From: Polymyxa betae
Lineage: Eukaryota; Endomyxa; Phytomyxea; Plasmodiophorida; Plasmodiophoridae
Length of the DNA stretch: 64,000 bases
Assembly: GCA_003693705.1 (NCBI GenBank)
Contig: RBZT01000261.1
Coordinates: forward strand, 1 to 64,000
Direction of reading: 5' to 3'
Position numbers and translations under genes: made by a program. The notes under the pieces are model-generated. The model was not told where the DNA came from. It saw only the letters and a list, made by a program, of their open reading frames with translations, and made no database searches. Below are positions 21,301 to 33,863 of the stretch, in pieces. Positions within the stretch are counted from its first letter, which is position 1. Each line of letters starts with the position of its first letter.

Positions 21301-24300
21301 ATTTCAGACCGGGTAAGGTCGCCTTCATTCAAAACAACACTGTCAAGAAGATCATTAACAGCGAAATCGACGAAAATGATGCGAACGTAATCGGTTGGAT
21401 CGGCAGTTAGGTTAAGACGACAAGACAATCCAGGCTGAAGCATAATTCCATCCAAATGGCTTTTCAAACCAAGCCATTCATTGCGGATGGCACGAACTTG
21501 CATAGTTTTGTTCGCACACGTCTCGTATGGCACGAACGGGCATCGAGGCAAATTTGTTGAAGCCGCCGTCCGATGTATAGATGTCGTTTTTTTTAAAACG
21601 GTCCCTTTGTTAATCGTCGATTTCTTGACGGTTGCTTTCTTCGTCGTTGGCTGTTTTGTCGTCGGCTTTCTAGTTGTTAACTTCTTTACAGTCGATTTTT
21701 TAGTGGTCAAAATTCTGGAAGTCGATTCCTTTAATATCGGTTTGCTAGTCCTCGTTCTCTTGGTGGTAGGCTTTGTGGTCGAAATTGTTTTAGTAGTGAC
21801 TTTTCGGGTAATAGGCATCGTAGTTTTCGGTTTCTTAGTGGTCTCTTTCTTAGTTGTCAATCTCTTTGTTGTCGATTTCATAATGATCGGTTTCTTAGTA
21901 GTCAATTTCCTAGTGGTCGGCTTCTTAGTAGTTAATTTCTTAGTGGTTGGTTTCTTAGTTGTCAACTTCTTGGTTGTCGATTTCTTAGTAGTCCGTTTTT
22001 TGGTAGTTGGACTTTTGGTGGTTGGCTTTTTAGTCGAAAGTTTTGTAGTGAGTTTTTTAGTACTACGCTTCCTAGTTGTAAATTCTCTGCTGGTGGACTT
22101 GTTTGCAGTCGGATTCTTGGTCGTTTGCTTCTTAGTAGTTTGCTTTTTTGTTGTTATGGATGACTGTGCCGTGTGCTGAGATATTGTAGGGTTCTTTGTC
22201 GTTAACTTTCTTGTGGTCGACTGCTTAGTTGTCGGATTCTTAGAAGTTACTCTATTGGTAAACCAGTTCTGTGTGGCGAGCTTCGAGGTAGAATGTCTTG
22301 TGAAATTTGTTGTTGAATTCAAAGTTAGAGTGGTAAATAAGAGCTTGCCGGAGGTCTTCGCGGTCGTCGACATCCTTTTTGTCGATCCTCTCTTCGACGT
22401 TTCATGTTTTGTAGTCAATATATGTCGGGTGGTAGGTTTCCGTGTTGTCAGGGTTTGATTGTTTTGACTAGTTGACGTGGAGTATTTAGTTGATGTTCTC
22501 TTTGTAGTTGGCATCCCAGTCGCAGCTCTGCTGGTGCTGGACAAAATTACCGATTTCGTTGTTGGTATTTGAGTTAATCTCTTGGTAGTTGAATTTACCG
22601 GGTTCGACATCTTGGCTGAGGAGATTCTTAATTTCGTAGTTGTGGTATGGGCGAAATCAGTCTTCGTCGTGGAATACTGACCCTGCGTGACGAGTTTTGC
22701 TGTCCCTACAGTGGCCTTTACTGTAGGCATTGCTGTCGAGGAGGATGTTAAGGGCCCTGTCGTAATGTGTTGAAAGAATGTTGGGGCTACAGTTGAAGCT
22801 GGTGGGCTTGTGTAATAATGGGTCCAATTCGATCCAAGCACATTACCAATGTGCGACCACAAATAGTTCCAGTGTTGCCCGTAAGCAAGACTACTGGGCC
22901 AGTAGGTGAAATAATTTACATCTCCAGAGAGTGGTAATCCGTTAGAGCCATCGTCGGCTCCTCCAAGGTACACTTTATCAGTACTCCTTGACAAATGAGA
23001 AGCAAACGATAGTGATGATATTGTGAGAGGAGAATAGGGGTTCTGGCTTGTCAGCTAGTTGTTACAAATTATTGAATTCGAACGAAATCGCGAAATGCCT
23101 ATCAGATTACCTGCTGGTAACATATCGCAGTTGTCCCCGAAATGGTCAGAGCAACGAAACTCCAATCGCTTGCTAAAACTTCAAGCGGGCAGTCCAGCTC
23201 AAGGTCCACGTTTCCGCTGTAGTCCTTTGATTTAAAAGTAAGCCTATTTCAATGACGTAAGTAAATTTGGCTTTCACCTATCAAGCTTACTTAAAATGCG
23301 TGATACCAGCAGAAACCAATAAAGCTGGATAATAATCTCCTTCTGGAGTATTTGGGGTCTGAACCTTAAATATTGTATCAATGAAGTCGATAGAGTCGAC
23401 TTTGACGAACAGAGCGAAGCTGAAATTTTGATTAGCAGTCATGTTTACTACACCGTCGCCGACAATGAGATCATAAGCGGGCTGAGCTACGTTCGCAACA
23501 AGCAAATTTCCAAGAGTGTATGTTAACGTTGACATGGAAGGCATCATGGAGAACGATGTTGTCGCTAGCCTGTGAGTAGTTGATGATTTGGATGGTGACA
23601 GATGCAATGTGGATAGATCCGAAGAAGAGGTTGTTGTGCTGATCTGTTTGACTGATGTTTGAGGCGTTGTAAGACGCTTTGTACTATTGAATGCCAAGAT
23701 CGTTGTCGTAGATAGCGTCGTAGCCGGCTGGGCGGTTGTTTTCACCTTTGATGTCGCCGCTATTGCTGTTGTTGTCTTGACCGCTGATGGCTGCAAAGTG
23801 GTTTGATGCCCAGTCATCGACTTGGTTGTTGTCCATCCGCCTCTTGTTGGAGATGTCGTTGCAGACCTTTTTGTCGTTTTTTGTGGCGACAATGTTGTAA
23901 AAGGTGACGTAGTTTGCAGGCTTGGCGACGGAGGTTGAGGGTTAGCAGTTGGTGGCGGATTGGTGTAGTATTGCCACCAATTTGGTCCCAGCACGTCGTC
24001 AATGTGCGACCATAAGTAATTCCAGTTTTGCCAGTAAGCAAGACTGCTCGGCCAATAGGTGAAATACGATACGACACCATCCATTGGTTGCCCTCCGGTT
24101 CCGTCATTAGCTCCACCAAGATATACAAGATCAGTACTCCTTGGTAGATTCGGTGTAAACGAAACAGAGGACGTAATGAATCCAGAATAGGGAGATTGGC
24201 TTGTTAACTAAGGCCAAGTTAGCAAGCAAAACGAAATCGTTGTCATTTGCCATTTACCTGTTGATAACAAGTTGCAGTGCTTCCTGAAACAGTCATGGCA

Positions 24301-27300
24301 ACAAAAGTCCAATTATTAGCTTGCAATTGCAATGGACAGTCCAGATCCAAGTTAGCACTACCATTGGAGTCGACCGACTTAAAAGTGAGCCTGAAAATTA
24401 ATCAGAACAACCCATAACCAGAACTGGCAAGCCGACTTGTAATTCAAGATGCCAGCAGAGACCAATAAAGCCGGATAATATTCTCCTTCAGGAGTATTTG
24501 GCGTCTGGACCTTGAACACTGTATCAAAGAAATCAACGGATTGGACTTTGAGAAAGAGGGCGAAGGTGAAGTCTTCAGAAGTTGTCACGTTTACAATACC
24601 GTCACTGACAGTGAGGTCATAAGCCGGCTGAGCCGCATTTGAAACAAGTAAGTATCCAGGAGAATAAGTAATTGGTGCCGGTGTAGGAGCTGGAGTGGCA
24701 GCTGGTGTAGTCGATGCGATTGCTGTAGTTTGGATCCTTGTCGTGGATTGCTTAGACTGCGAAAACATCATCACTACAGAGTTTGTCTCCAAATGCTCTC
24801 GAATACTCACCAAAGATTGTGTTACAGTTGAATTCTGGGCGGTTCCATTTGGATGCAATGTAGCCTTCGCGGTGGTTGACATAAACGTTAACTTGGAGGT
24901 GGTTTTTGAAAGGCTAGTAGCCAGTTTTGTGGACAATTTAGAAGTTGTTGTAGCTGAGCTTTTCGTGGTTAATAACGGGCTCGTCGCGGTCGTCGCAGTT
25001 GTCGATTTTGGCGTCACCTGAAATGTCATGGCAATTGTCGAATTTGGCGGCTGAGTGGCAACTGGTGCAGTCGATGCGATTCCGGAAGTTTGGATCTTAG
25101 TCGTAGATTGCTTAGACTGCGACAAACCATCATCATTACAGAGTTTGTCTCTAAATGCGCAAGTACTCACCACAGTTTGTGTTACAGTTGAGTTCACGAA
25201 GGTTCCATTTGGATGCAATGTAGCCTTCGCGGTGGTTGACATAAACGTCACCTTTGAGGTGGTTTTAGAAACGCTAGTAACCAGTTTTGTGGACAGTTTA
25301 GATGTTGTTATAGCCGAGCTTTTGGTGGTTAATAACGGGCTGGTCGCTTTTTTCGCAGTTGTCGATTTTGGCGTCACCTGAAATGTCCTGGCAGTTGTCG
25401 AGTTCGACGGCAATATAGTATGAGAAATCTTAATCGTTGAGTTCGGCGGTAAACCATGTGAAGTAGTTGATCCTATTTGAGTTGTTGCTTTCACAAAAGA
25501 ACTGTTAGCAGATGACGTTGGCTTCAAAGAAGTAGTAAATTTGGGGGATACAGACGGAAACACAGTCATTGTAGATGCTTGGCCGAGCAGATCGAGTATA
25601 TGTTGATTCCGGTAGCTATAAACTTGCCACAGTGGCAGTGTGGCGGGCCAATACGTGAAATAGGCCACCAAACCTGTCATCGGCACAGTATAGAGATTGT
25701 CATTTGCCCCACCTAGAAAGATCATACTGGTGTTTCTTGGCATCTTCGGTTGAAAATAAAGAGAAGAGCTAGCAACAGGGCCTGTTGAATTTCCACCAAG
25801 AATCTGACAGTAAGTCAGAAAAAAAAATTCCAATCGACGATTCTACCTGTTGATAGCATGTCGCGATGTTTCCCGAGATAGTCAGTACGACATACACCCA
25901 TAAGTTTAATGGGACGTCCAATGGGCATTGCAAGTACAGAGTCGCATTAGTATTGGGACGAAAAAACAGCCTTCAAGTAATTAGAAAACTTCTTGAAAGA
26001 TGAAATAAATGCAACTTACGAATTGCCTGTATCTTTAGATACTTGCAGCGAAGGAAACAGATCTTGGTTAGGACCAGAAGGCGTTTGAACTCGGAAAACC
26101 ACATCCATCAGGTCAACGGATGAGACATTGACGAACAATCCAAAGCTAAAATTTGCAGATGAAGATAAGTCAATCCCATTGCCAACTACGAGACCCAGTG
26201 CTGGCGCGATGGGATTAGAAACCAGATTCTGTCCCGGAACGAAAGGTGGAGTAAATGGTGGCGATGTTGAGTTAGATACTGACGATGTTGACGAAAACGT
26301 TGATGTTGTAGTAGGCGATGGTGTCGGCGTTGGAGGAGGAAGTGCAAGGGAGAGGTACTCACCCAGCCATCCGGGTCCCAAAAGAGCAGTTTGATACACA
26401 TAACGGTAATTATAGACTTGCCAAAGGTTCAGTGTAAAAGGCCAATACGAAAAAAACGTAACGATGCCGTTAGCAACAGAGGTACCGTCGTCTACGTTGA
26501 CTTGGCCGAGGAAAATCCTATCTGAATCTTGGAAACCATGCGGTGTGAACGTTACCGTGGATGACAGTAACGGATCAACAGGATGATTGGAGATGCTCTA
26601 ACAATATTAGGCAATCTCGACATTATGGATTCCATTGAGTCAAACAAACCTGTGCATAGCATGTGGCTCTGTTCCCAGACACGGTAAAAGCGATAAAAAT
26701 CCAACTATTCACATCAACTGAAATTGGACATGACAACGATAAATCCAAGTTCCCATCACTGTTTAAAGAACGAAACAGCGGCCTACAAAACACTTGTAAG
26801 GACGCGAACAATTACACGAGTACAGAGCATACACTCCTGAGGTCGTAACGGCTAAACTAGGATAGTAAGTATTTCCAGGGGCAAATGGAGTCTGTACTTT
26901 GAATATGGTATTCGACAAGGTCACCGAAAAAAGCTTGACAAACAAGGCAAACGTAAAGTTTGCAGAATGACTGACATTTACAGAACTGCCGACAACCATA
27001 TCAAAATTTGGAGTAACAGGTGTAGAGACAAGCATAAACGGTGTTGGGAAGCTGACAGGATTCGCAAAAGTCTCCGTCGTAGCCACGAGAGAACTTTTTT
27101 TGGTCGTTGAAAAGACCGAATTGTTCGAAGGCATAAACTCCCTCGTTGTTGCTTTGAGCGTTAAAGCGGTACTGTTTTTCTTCGTTGCAGTCAATACGGA
27201 AATTGTTCCCATTTTCAAAGAAGTGGCCACATTTGCTCTGGTTGTTGATTGCTTGGCTGTATTAGTAGCTTTGACTTTGGTCGTCACCTCTACCGCAGTG

Positions 27301-30300
27301 GACGTCTTCACAGTTTTTGTGGTGAACTGCTGAGCAGGTGATTGTAGTTGTGATGTCGACTTAAAAGCAGAATGCGAGCTAATAGCAGAAAATCGCGAAG
27401 TTGAATGCATAGTTGCTTGAGTTGTGATAGGTAGAGTTGTTCCTTGCTTGATTGTTGGAACTTTAGTGGTCGGGTTCGGCGATTCCGCAATGGCTTTGGT
27501 CGTAGGTTTCGAATTCGAGTATGGAGATGTGATGGAAACACTTGTCACCAGCTTCGATGTCTTTTGCGTTACTGCTGTTGTCCTATGTTTGGTTGATTGG
27601 GTTGCGGTCGAATGCGATGTAGCTTGTGGAATAACAGATGATTTTGTCGTTGTTCCTTTGACCAAAGAGCTTGTCACTTTAATGGTTGTCGGAGCATGAG
27701 ATGGTGCCGATGAGTTTGTATAATACTGAGGCCAATTCGGCCCTAAAATATTTCCAATGTTTGCCAAAAGATAGTTCTGGAGCTGCCAGTTGACAAGAGA
27801 GCTTGGCCAGTAAGTAAAATAAGCAGCATTTCCCGCAAGTGGTAACCCGCTTAATCCGTCATCGGCCCCACCCAGGTAAACTTTATCAGTGGCTCTCGAA
27901 ATGTGTGGTGTAAACGAGAAAGAGGATACTGATAGCCCAGAATAGGGGTTTTTGCTTGTTTCCTAAGGTAGTATTATAAAGAATGAAGGAAACTGAAACA
28001 CTTCTTCGATTACCTGCTGGTAGCAAATCGCACTGGTCTCCGAAATTGTCAGGGCAACAAAAGCCCAATTATTTGCTTCTACTTCCAGTGGACAATCCAA
28101 AGACAGACCAACATCCCCGTTGTAATCTACTGACTTGAAAGTGAGCCTAGAAGAAGTTAAATATTTATAGAATACGAGACGGATAAAACATGTTACTTAA
28201 AATTTGCATCCCCAGATGAGACTAGTAATGCCGGGTAATAATCTCCATTCGGCGTGTTTGGAGTTTGAACTTTAAAAACGGTATCTATAAAATCGAGAGA
28301 ATCGATTTTGACGAACAAAGCGAAGCTGAAATCTTCCGAGGCAGTCATATTGAACACACCATCTCCCACAATAAGGTCATAGGAGGGATGAGTCGCATTC
28401 GAAACAAGCAAATACCCGGGAGAATACGTCATTGGTGCCGGCGTTAGTGCTGGAGTGATAGCCGTTGTGGTGGAAGGAAATTTGGTAGTAGCGATCTTGG
28501 TCGCAGATTTCGTTGTTTTAAAACCAACAGTGCTCGGAAAACTTGTAGACTTTGCTAGCCTGGTAGTCGTTACATGGGCAACGGCGGTCGTAGACTGCAT
28601 GATTTGCGGCTTGGTAGTTGTTTGAAATTTTGAAGTTTTCGCCAGCTTCGTTGTGCGAACGGTCGACTGAACTGGCAGTGCACTAGAGCTAGAAACTGTG
28701 GTTTTTTGATAGACTGTTGTAAGTTTGAGGGTACTTTGCAGCCTTGAGGTAGTTCGCGATTGGGAGGTCGACTTTATATGCGGCTGTGTTGTGGTAGCTG
28801 GCTCTTTCACTTGTTGCGTCGTCGAAGGATGCAAAGTAACGGAATTTTTCTGAGAAGATTTTGATACCGACGTTGAACGCATAATTGGCACAGTCGAATT
28901 TGGTATGAGCGTCAATTGACTGGTAACGGTTATAGATGATGTCGCATTTCGCGTTGTTCCTTGCGAACTCAAGTTGAGATGAAGAGCGGATGTAATTGGC
29001 TGACTGGGGCTCGAATGTGACCCCATGGAAGTGATGTTAACTGGAGCAAGACTCGGTAACGCAGTTAGAGAAACGGAAGGGCTTGCTGTGGGCGATGCTG
29101 TGTAGCTTGCCAGCCAATTTGGCCCAATTATATTGCTGAAATGAACAGAACGATAGTAGTATAATGTCCAGATATCAATTGGGACCGACCAGTAGGTGAA
29201 GTCTGACACCCATCCAATTAAAGAAGGAAGCCCCACACCGTTAAATCCTCCCGCATAAATACAGTCATTTAAATCCATTTGCTGTGGTGAAAATTCGACG
29301 CTGGACACATATATAGGGCCAATCGCATTCTGACTGATTATCTGTAGATGTGTGAGTCATGAGCAATATGCAACAATCCAAAATTAAGGGCAATCCACCT
29401 GCTGATAGCACGTTGCGGTGAACCCCGAAACAGTTAATGCGACGAAAACCCAGGAATTTAAGGGGACCTTGAGCGGACATAAAAGCGACAGGTTGGGATT
29501 GCCTTCATTATCAACGGACTGAAATTTCATCCTATTGAAAATTACGATTCATGGATCCTTTGAGCAAGTTAGATTTCGTTACCGTCCACTTGAGGAAACT
29601 GTTAAAGCTGGGAAATAACCTATAGTGTTAGGAGATAGCACTTCAAAAACAACAGCAGATGTCTGAAGTGAGGTCACGTTCACAAACATTGCAAAAGCAA
29701 AGTTGCTTGATGTAGTTATGAGGTCGCTATTGGCAACTGAGAAATTGTAATGTGGCTTAGTCGGAGACAAAATCAGGCTAACTCCTGCTGGAAAGGGATT
29801 CGGTGTTGAGATAGGGGCCGAGGACTGGAAATGAGGGGAGGAGGGAGCTTGTGAGTACATTATTGGCGGGCCTGAAACCAAATTCTGGTACATTAATCTG
29901 TAAGTTTGGAGCTGACCCAAAGACAGTTGTGTTGACCAAAATTCCATGTAAGCCACGCGACATGAGAGCGGAATTGAAGCATTATCAGCGCCACCTAAAT
30001 AAATCTGGTCGGTGTTCAGAATTGCATGTGGGTCGATCAACGCGTGCGCTTCTATCAGCGGAGTGAAGGAGTTGAAAAAGACGGTCTAAGCAACATAGCT
30101 CATTGCATAATCGTTTAACCAAAGAAGGGTCTCTTGACCTGTTGATAGCATTTAGCAAAGCGTCCTGCTACTGTGAATGCTGCGAATATCCAGCTATTAA
30201 TGGCGACTGGCAGAGGGCAGGTTAAAAGGAACTCTACATCGCCACCGCTGCCATACGAAGACAGCATTAGCCTACCATTGTATAATCAACATTTATAAAA

Positions 30301-33300
30301 TCATAGATATGATAACCGTACCGGCTCGACGAATCCAGTTCCACAACTGGATATGCATAAAAATTTCCAGGAGTCTGAACTTTTAGTAGAATGGACCGAT
30401 TCAAAGCTGTTGTGATATTGGCAAAGAAAGCAAACGTAAAGTTTGAAGAGCTGCTCATGGACACCTGGCCCGAACCCAAAAGAAAATACAAGCTGGGGGT
30501 GGCAGGAGCAGTAACAAGGGGTATTCCAGGTGGAGGGAAATCTGTTTCAAATTGCGGCCATGGTGTCGGCTGAAATTGTACTTTCTTGGGCAACCAATCA
30601 CTTAGCAAGAACTGTTGCTGATAATAGCGGTAGGCATCTAGCTGCCACCCACTAACAGCGAACGCCCAGTAAGAGAACGATAAAATGCACCCCTTCATCG
30701 GCAGCGCGGTAAAGCTTGAGTTATTGCTCATTACACCTAGATAGATTTTGTTTTGTGGATTGAATGGGGCTGTCATCACCGCATAGGCAACTGAAGCTAA
30801 TGGTTGAATTGGATATTGATCGACAATCTATAAAGTGCTACCAATTAGAAAATATAAAGCAATGGCGCATCAGTAACCTGTTGATAGCATACGATTTGAT
30901 TGGCTGTCCAAGTCACACCGATAAATATCATTCTCTGTGTACTCACTTTCAAGGGACACGGTAGCGAACTGAGCAATCGGCCGTCGGGCTCTTTAACCAC
31001 CACTGCAATGCTGTAAAGAAAACAGTTAGGTGCCGATAACTCTAACAGCAGTACTCTAGGCTACCTTGCATTGGTGATCTGCAAGGCTGTGAAGGTTGAG
31101 TTTGGTGACCTGATTTCAAGGATAACCGAATCAATTTGTAACGAGATGTTCATGAACATTGCCAATGTGAAATTTCTGCTTGCACTTAGATTCAACGAAG
31201 GGCCCATAATGAGATCATAGTCTGGCAACACAGGTCCTGTTGCCAGTTTGTTGGCAGTAGACAAAGGCTCGATTTGGTCAGCGGGGTTCAGAATGCCACT
31301 GACCAAAGTAGGTGAGAATCGGGCTTTCATCATGTTCCTATATTCGCCAATTCCAGATGCATTCAAACTGAAAGGCCAGAAAGCGAAGGAAGCAACTAAT
31401 CCGCCAACGAAACCGAAATTATCAACATTAAAGCCTCCGCCAAGAAATATTGAATCGCTATTCAAAAACGGGACCAGTTGGACAGTTTCTTGTGTAATTT
31501 GCATGACAGGATCTGCGACTGGGCTAATTTTCTGATCCACACTGTTCAGAGTGATGCCAGAAATACTGTGTAGACTTACTTGAAGATAACATGTCATTAC
31601 ATTGCTTGACAAAGATATACCAAGAAAATACCACATTCCTGGCTGAATTCGTTTTCCACATGGTATACCCAAACTGTGAGTTAGGGTATTACTTATGTAA
31701 ACCCATATCCTAGATAACCTTTGATTTAGTTTTTGAAATGAAATGTTCTGGATGCTTACAGGCCAGTTTCTAGCAGCAGTGCTCTAGGCTGAAACTTCGC
31801 ATATGGCGTCGAACCGGATATCGGTGAATGAACATCGAAAATAATCCCGGTTTCCAGTGCAGTGATATTTAAAAACATAGCAAAGGTGACATTTTGAGAA
31901 CGGCTGAGATCCAAACCGGTTCCAATCGGACCTTGCAAATTTTGAGGCCGGTCGACGAGGATAGATCCATTAAAAGGCATTCTAAAGTTAAAAGTATGAT
32001 TGAACGGGCCATGGTTTTGCGAATGTTTGAATAAACTAGACATCCCCAAGTTGGCATACTCTACCAATTTTGTAGTGGTTAAGACAGAAGAGAACAAAGA
32101 GAAATATCCGACGTCGGCGTCTACCGGGACGAACCCATAGCTATTGTAATCTCCGCCCAAATAAATTCGATCCGTTGGAGCAAATGCTATTTGCCCAAAC
32201 TCCAAATCCGAGACAGAAAGTACTGAGACAGAGCCATTCAGAACCTATTCACGATTGAAGTAAGAAATTAAATTGCAGATTCCTAACAAGCTAGCAATGG
32301 TAACTCACGGCTTGATAGCACAAGGTCTGACCTGGTCTAATAGTGACAGCCAAATAACTCCAGGCACCAGAGACCACATAATCTGGACATCTTAATCCGG
32401 GATAACCTAGATTAATTGACCCAATCCAAATGCTAAAAGTTGCAAACGTCAGAATCCCGTTAATCACAAAAATCGCTACGCTTGAACCTTCCAAATGCAT
32501 CCACCTGCAGAAATGGGTAGATTGAATACGTAGGACTGCTTGTTGGAGTATGCACATCAAGAATGGTCCGAATTGACGATGGTACTGTGGCTACTCTGTA
32601 GAAGAATGCAAAGGTAACCTCCGTCAAGCGAGATAAATCGAGGAAATTGCCAATAGTGAAATTGAATCGTGGTTGGGTTGCGTTCCGTAGTATTGTCACA
32701 TTAAAATCTGATGAGAATGAGGCTGCTGTAGACGGAACTTGTGTTGCCGGATTCAATGTTGGCGTATTTGTTGGAAGCTGTCCAGAAGTTAACACTGTCG
32801 AATGCCGAGTTGTTGGGTGCCGAGTCGTTGGCCGTCCAGTTGTTGGTCCTCGAGTAGTCCGTCTTCGAGTGGTTGGCTTCCTCGTAGTTGGCTTCCGAGT
32901 TGTCAGTTTCCGGGTCGTCGATTTCCTAGTGGTTGATTTTAGAGTTGTCGGCTTTCGGGTTGTTGGTTTTGGTGTCTTTTTTCGAGTCGTCGGTTTCCTA
33001 GTTGTTCTTATTGGAGTTGTCGGCTTTCGTGTTGTTGGTTTTCGAGTTGTCTGTTTTTTGGTCGTCGGCTTATGAGTCGTGGGTTTTCGAGTCGTTTTTC
33101 TTCGAGTAGTGGGCTTTCGGGTGGTCGGCTCATGAGTTGTGGGTTTTCGAGTCGTTTTTCTTCGAGTAGTGGGCTTTCGGGTGGTCGGCTTCCGAGAACT
33201 TGGTTTTCGAGTTGTTCGTCTCGAAGTCACTGGCTTTCGAGTGGTTCCCTTCACCGTCGGCTGTCGGGTTGTTAGCCTTTTCGTTGCCAGTTTGGTGGTC

Positions 33301-33863
33301 GGCATTCGAGTTGTTGATTTTTTCGTCGCTCTCCGGCTGGTAATGGCGGGCTTCTTTGTCGTGCTAATTCTTGGTGTTTGCAGTACTGCAGTTATGAACC
33401 CTTTCCATCCAGAAAATTGCCCAAACGAATTCGTGTTAAATTGTAATTGAGCCCGATTCGAAAAAGTTGAATAAAACTGTGTTGGGACGGTTGGCGTCCC
33501 ATTCAATGATGCAAGCATTACATAAGATGTTGCCGTATCAAAAAATCTGACAACATCAGCCCCGCGCTCGGTGTTAAATTCCACAAAAGTGATTCGAATG
33601 ACATATCCGGGTGGAGAAGTGATGTTTAGCCGACATTTCGTGTTGGGTAAATATGCAGGTAGGCTGAAATCCTGACTAGTAATGGCCGTCCACTCATTTG
33701 GTTGGGCAGAGACGACTGATGTCGAATTCAAAGTACATGATACATAGCTTGTCAAAGCACATTGTGGTTGCGATGTCTGCGAACTGACAATTTTAAGATA
33801 TACAATGGCGAAGATCACCCATTTCCTGAGTACTGAAATTCCGAGGCCAATATTCTTCACCAT
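15304..33863 (-). CDS. giant polycystin-1-like receptor: CUB, basic Thr stalks, 10 LamG-like, REJ, EGF, GPS, TM
   Basis: One gene of 18.6 kb, roughly 5,000 residues or more, read through dozens of short frame-keeping introns. In protein order it shows a signal peptide (WVIFAIVYLKIVSSQTS, about 33820-33775), a CUB-like domain (CRLNITSPPGYVIRITFVEF) and a basic Thr stalk of TTRKPTT-type repeats. Ten LamG/concanavalin-fold units follow (about 32700-22800) with Ser/Thr linkers, then a second Lys/Thr stalk, a second CUB-like domain (CRLNLTADPTDYVRIIFVDF) and a third stalk of RTTTAKK units. PKD-like and REJ-like modules (20.9-18.2 kb) precede an EGF domain (CNGQGSCLAMNGTYSCVC), a GPS motif (CHCDHATDFTAQL) and a first helix (VVAVISSILGVTLMGII). 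A C2- or PLAT-like beta domain leads to MSLSRPQRIVVLSWSILCN, typical of polycystin-1. A long Ser-rich cytoplasmic loop, helix LIAAYSVIAVLVVGVSLML and a short C-terminus end it at 15304. The polycystin TOP domain and pore are absent. Likely a surface adhesion or signalling receptor; ligand unknown. Confidence 0.82.
20925..21150 (-). repeat. RTTTAKK repeat stalk next to second CUB
   Basis: Coding repeat with units like KRTTTAKAKRRTTTKMRTTT directly after the second CUB-like domain. It is extremely Lys/Arg/Thr-rich and ends at the splice donor at about 20924 leading to the PKD/REJ exons. Together with the 21590-22750 TTKKPTT region, the second CUB is flanked by basic Thr stalks on both sides. 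Confidence 0.8.
21590..22750 (-). repeat. basic Thr-rich stalk repeats (TTKKPTT type)
   Basis: About 390 residues of degenerate TTKKPTT/TTKKLTT units between LamG unit 10 and the second CUB-like domain, all in one uninterrupted exon (22994-20925). Lys dominates here while Arg dominates in the first stalk. The regular ACN/AAR codons leave long hydrophobic ORFs on the opposite strand, which are artefacts. Confidence 0.85.
22800..32700 (-). repeat. array of ten LamG-like domain units with repeated intron pattern
   Basis: Each unit opens with a block like DLIVGDGVVNMT, a strand FALFVKVDSIDFIDTIFKV, QTPNTPEGDYYPALLVS, then WSFVALTISGTTAICYQQ, then DKVYLGGADDGSNGLPLSG, YFTYWPSSLAYWQ and LGPNWxxYYT. 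This is the LamG_3/concanavalin-like lectin pattern. FA[FM]F/FALF strands occur at about 32600, 31890, 31160, 30430, 29680, 28310, 26940, 26120, 24540 and 23400. Introns recur at the same places in the units (after the YPALLVS segment and at CYQQ), showing duplication of an exon set. Units 6, 9 and 10 are the most alike; units 1-5 have short linkers, most later ones long Ser/Thr linkers. Confidence 0.82.
24692..25411 (-). repeat. 360-bp direct tandem duplication in a Ser/Thr linker
   Basis: Two adjacent copies, offset exactly 360 bases (for example TCGATGCGAT at 24711 and at 25071), lie between LamG units 8 and 9. The duplicated block contains part of an exon, a short intron with both splice sites, and part of the next exon. 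The copies encode near-identical peptides (PLLTTKSSATTTSKLSTKL and related) with scattered substitutions. Confidence 0.85.
32780..33370 (-). repeat. basic Thr-rich stalk repeats (TTRKP type)
   Basis: Coding tandem repeat of 5-7 residue units such as TTRKPTT, TTRRKTTRKPTTHKPT and variants. Thr would be heavily O-glycosylated in a mucin, but the Arg/Lys at every unit makes this stalk strongly positive. DNA units are degenerate at third positions, so it is an old, selected repeat rather than a fresh microsatellite, apart from a near-identical pair of roughly 60 bases at about 33076-33135 and 33136-33195. Confidence 0.85.

Noticed and set aside
21481-22179. 232-codon plus-strand ORF rich in Val, Leu and Phe opposite the stalk region (also 32647-33075 and others)
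   Set aside because: It is the antisense of ACN/AAR-rich Thr-Lys codons, which gives V, L and F repeats with no stops. No family, no promoter, and the sense strand explains the pattern.
21590-33370. CRISPR array or satellite DNA
   Set aside because: Repeats are degenerate at third codon positions, translate into regular Thr stalks, and have no constant spacer or repeat DNA.
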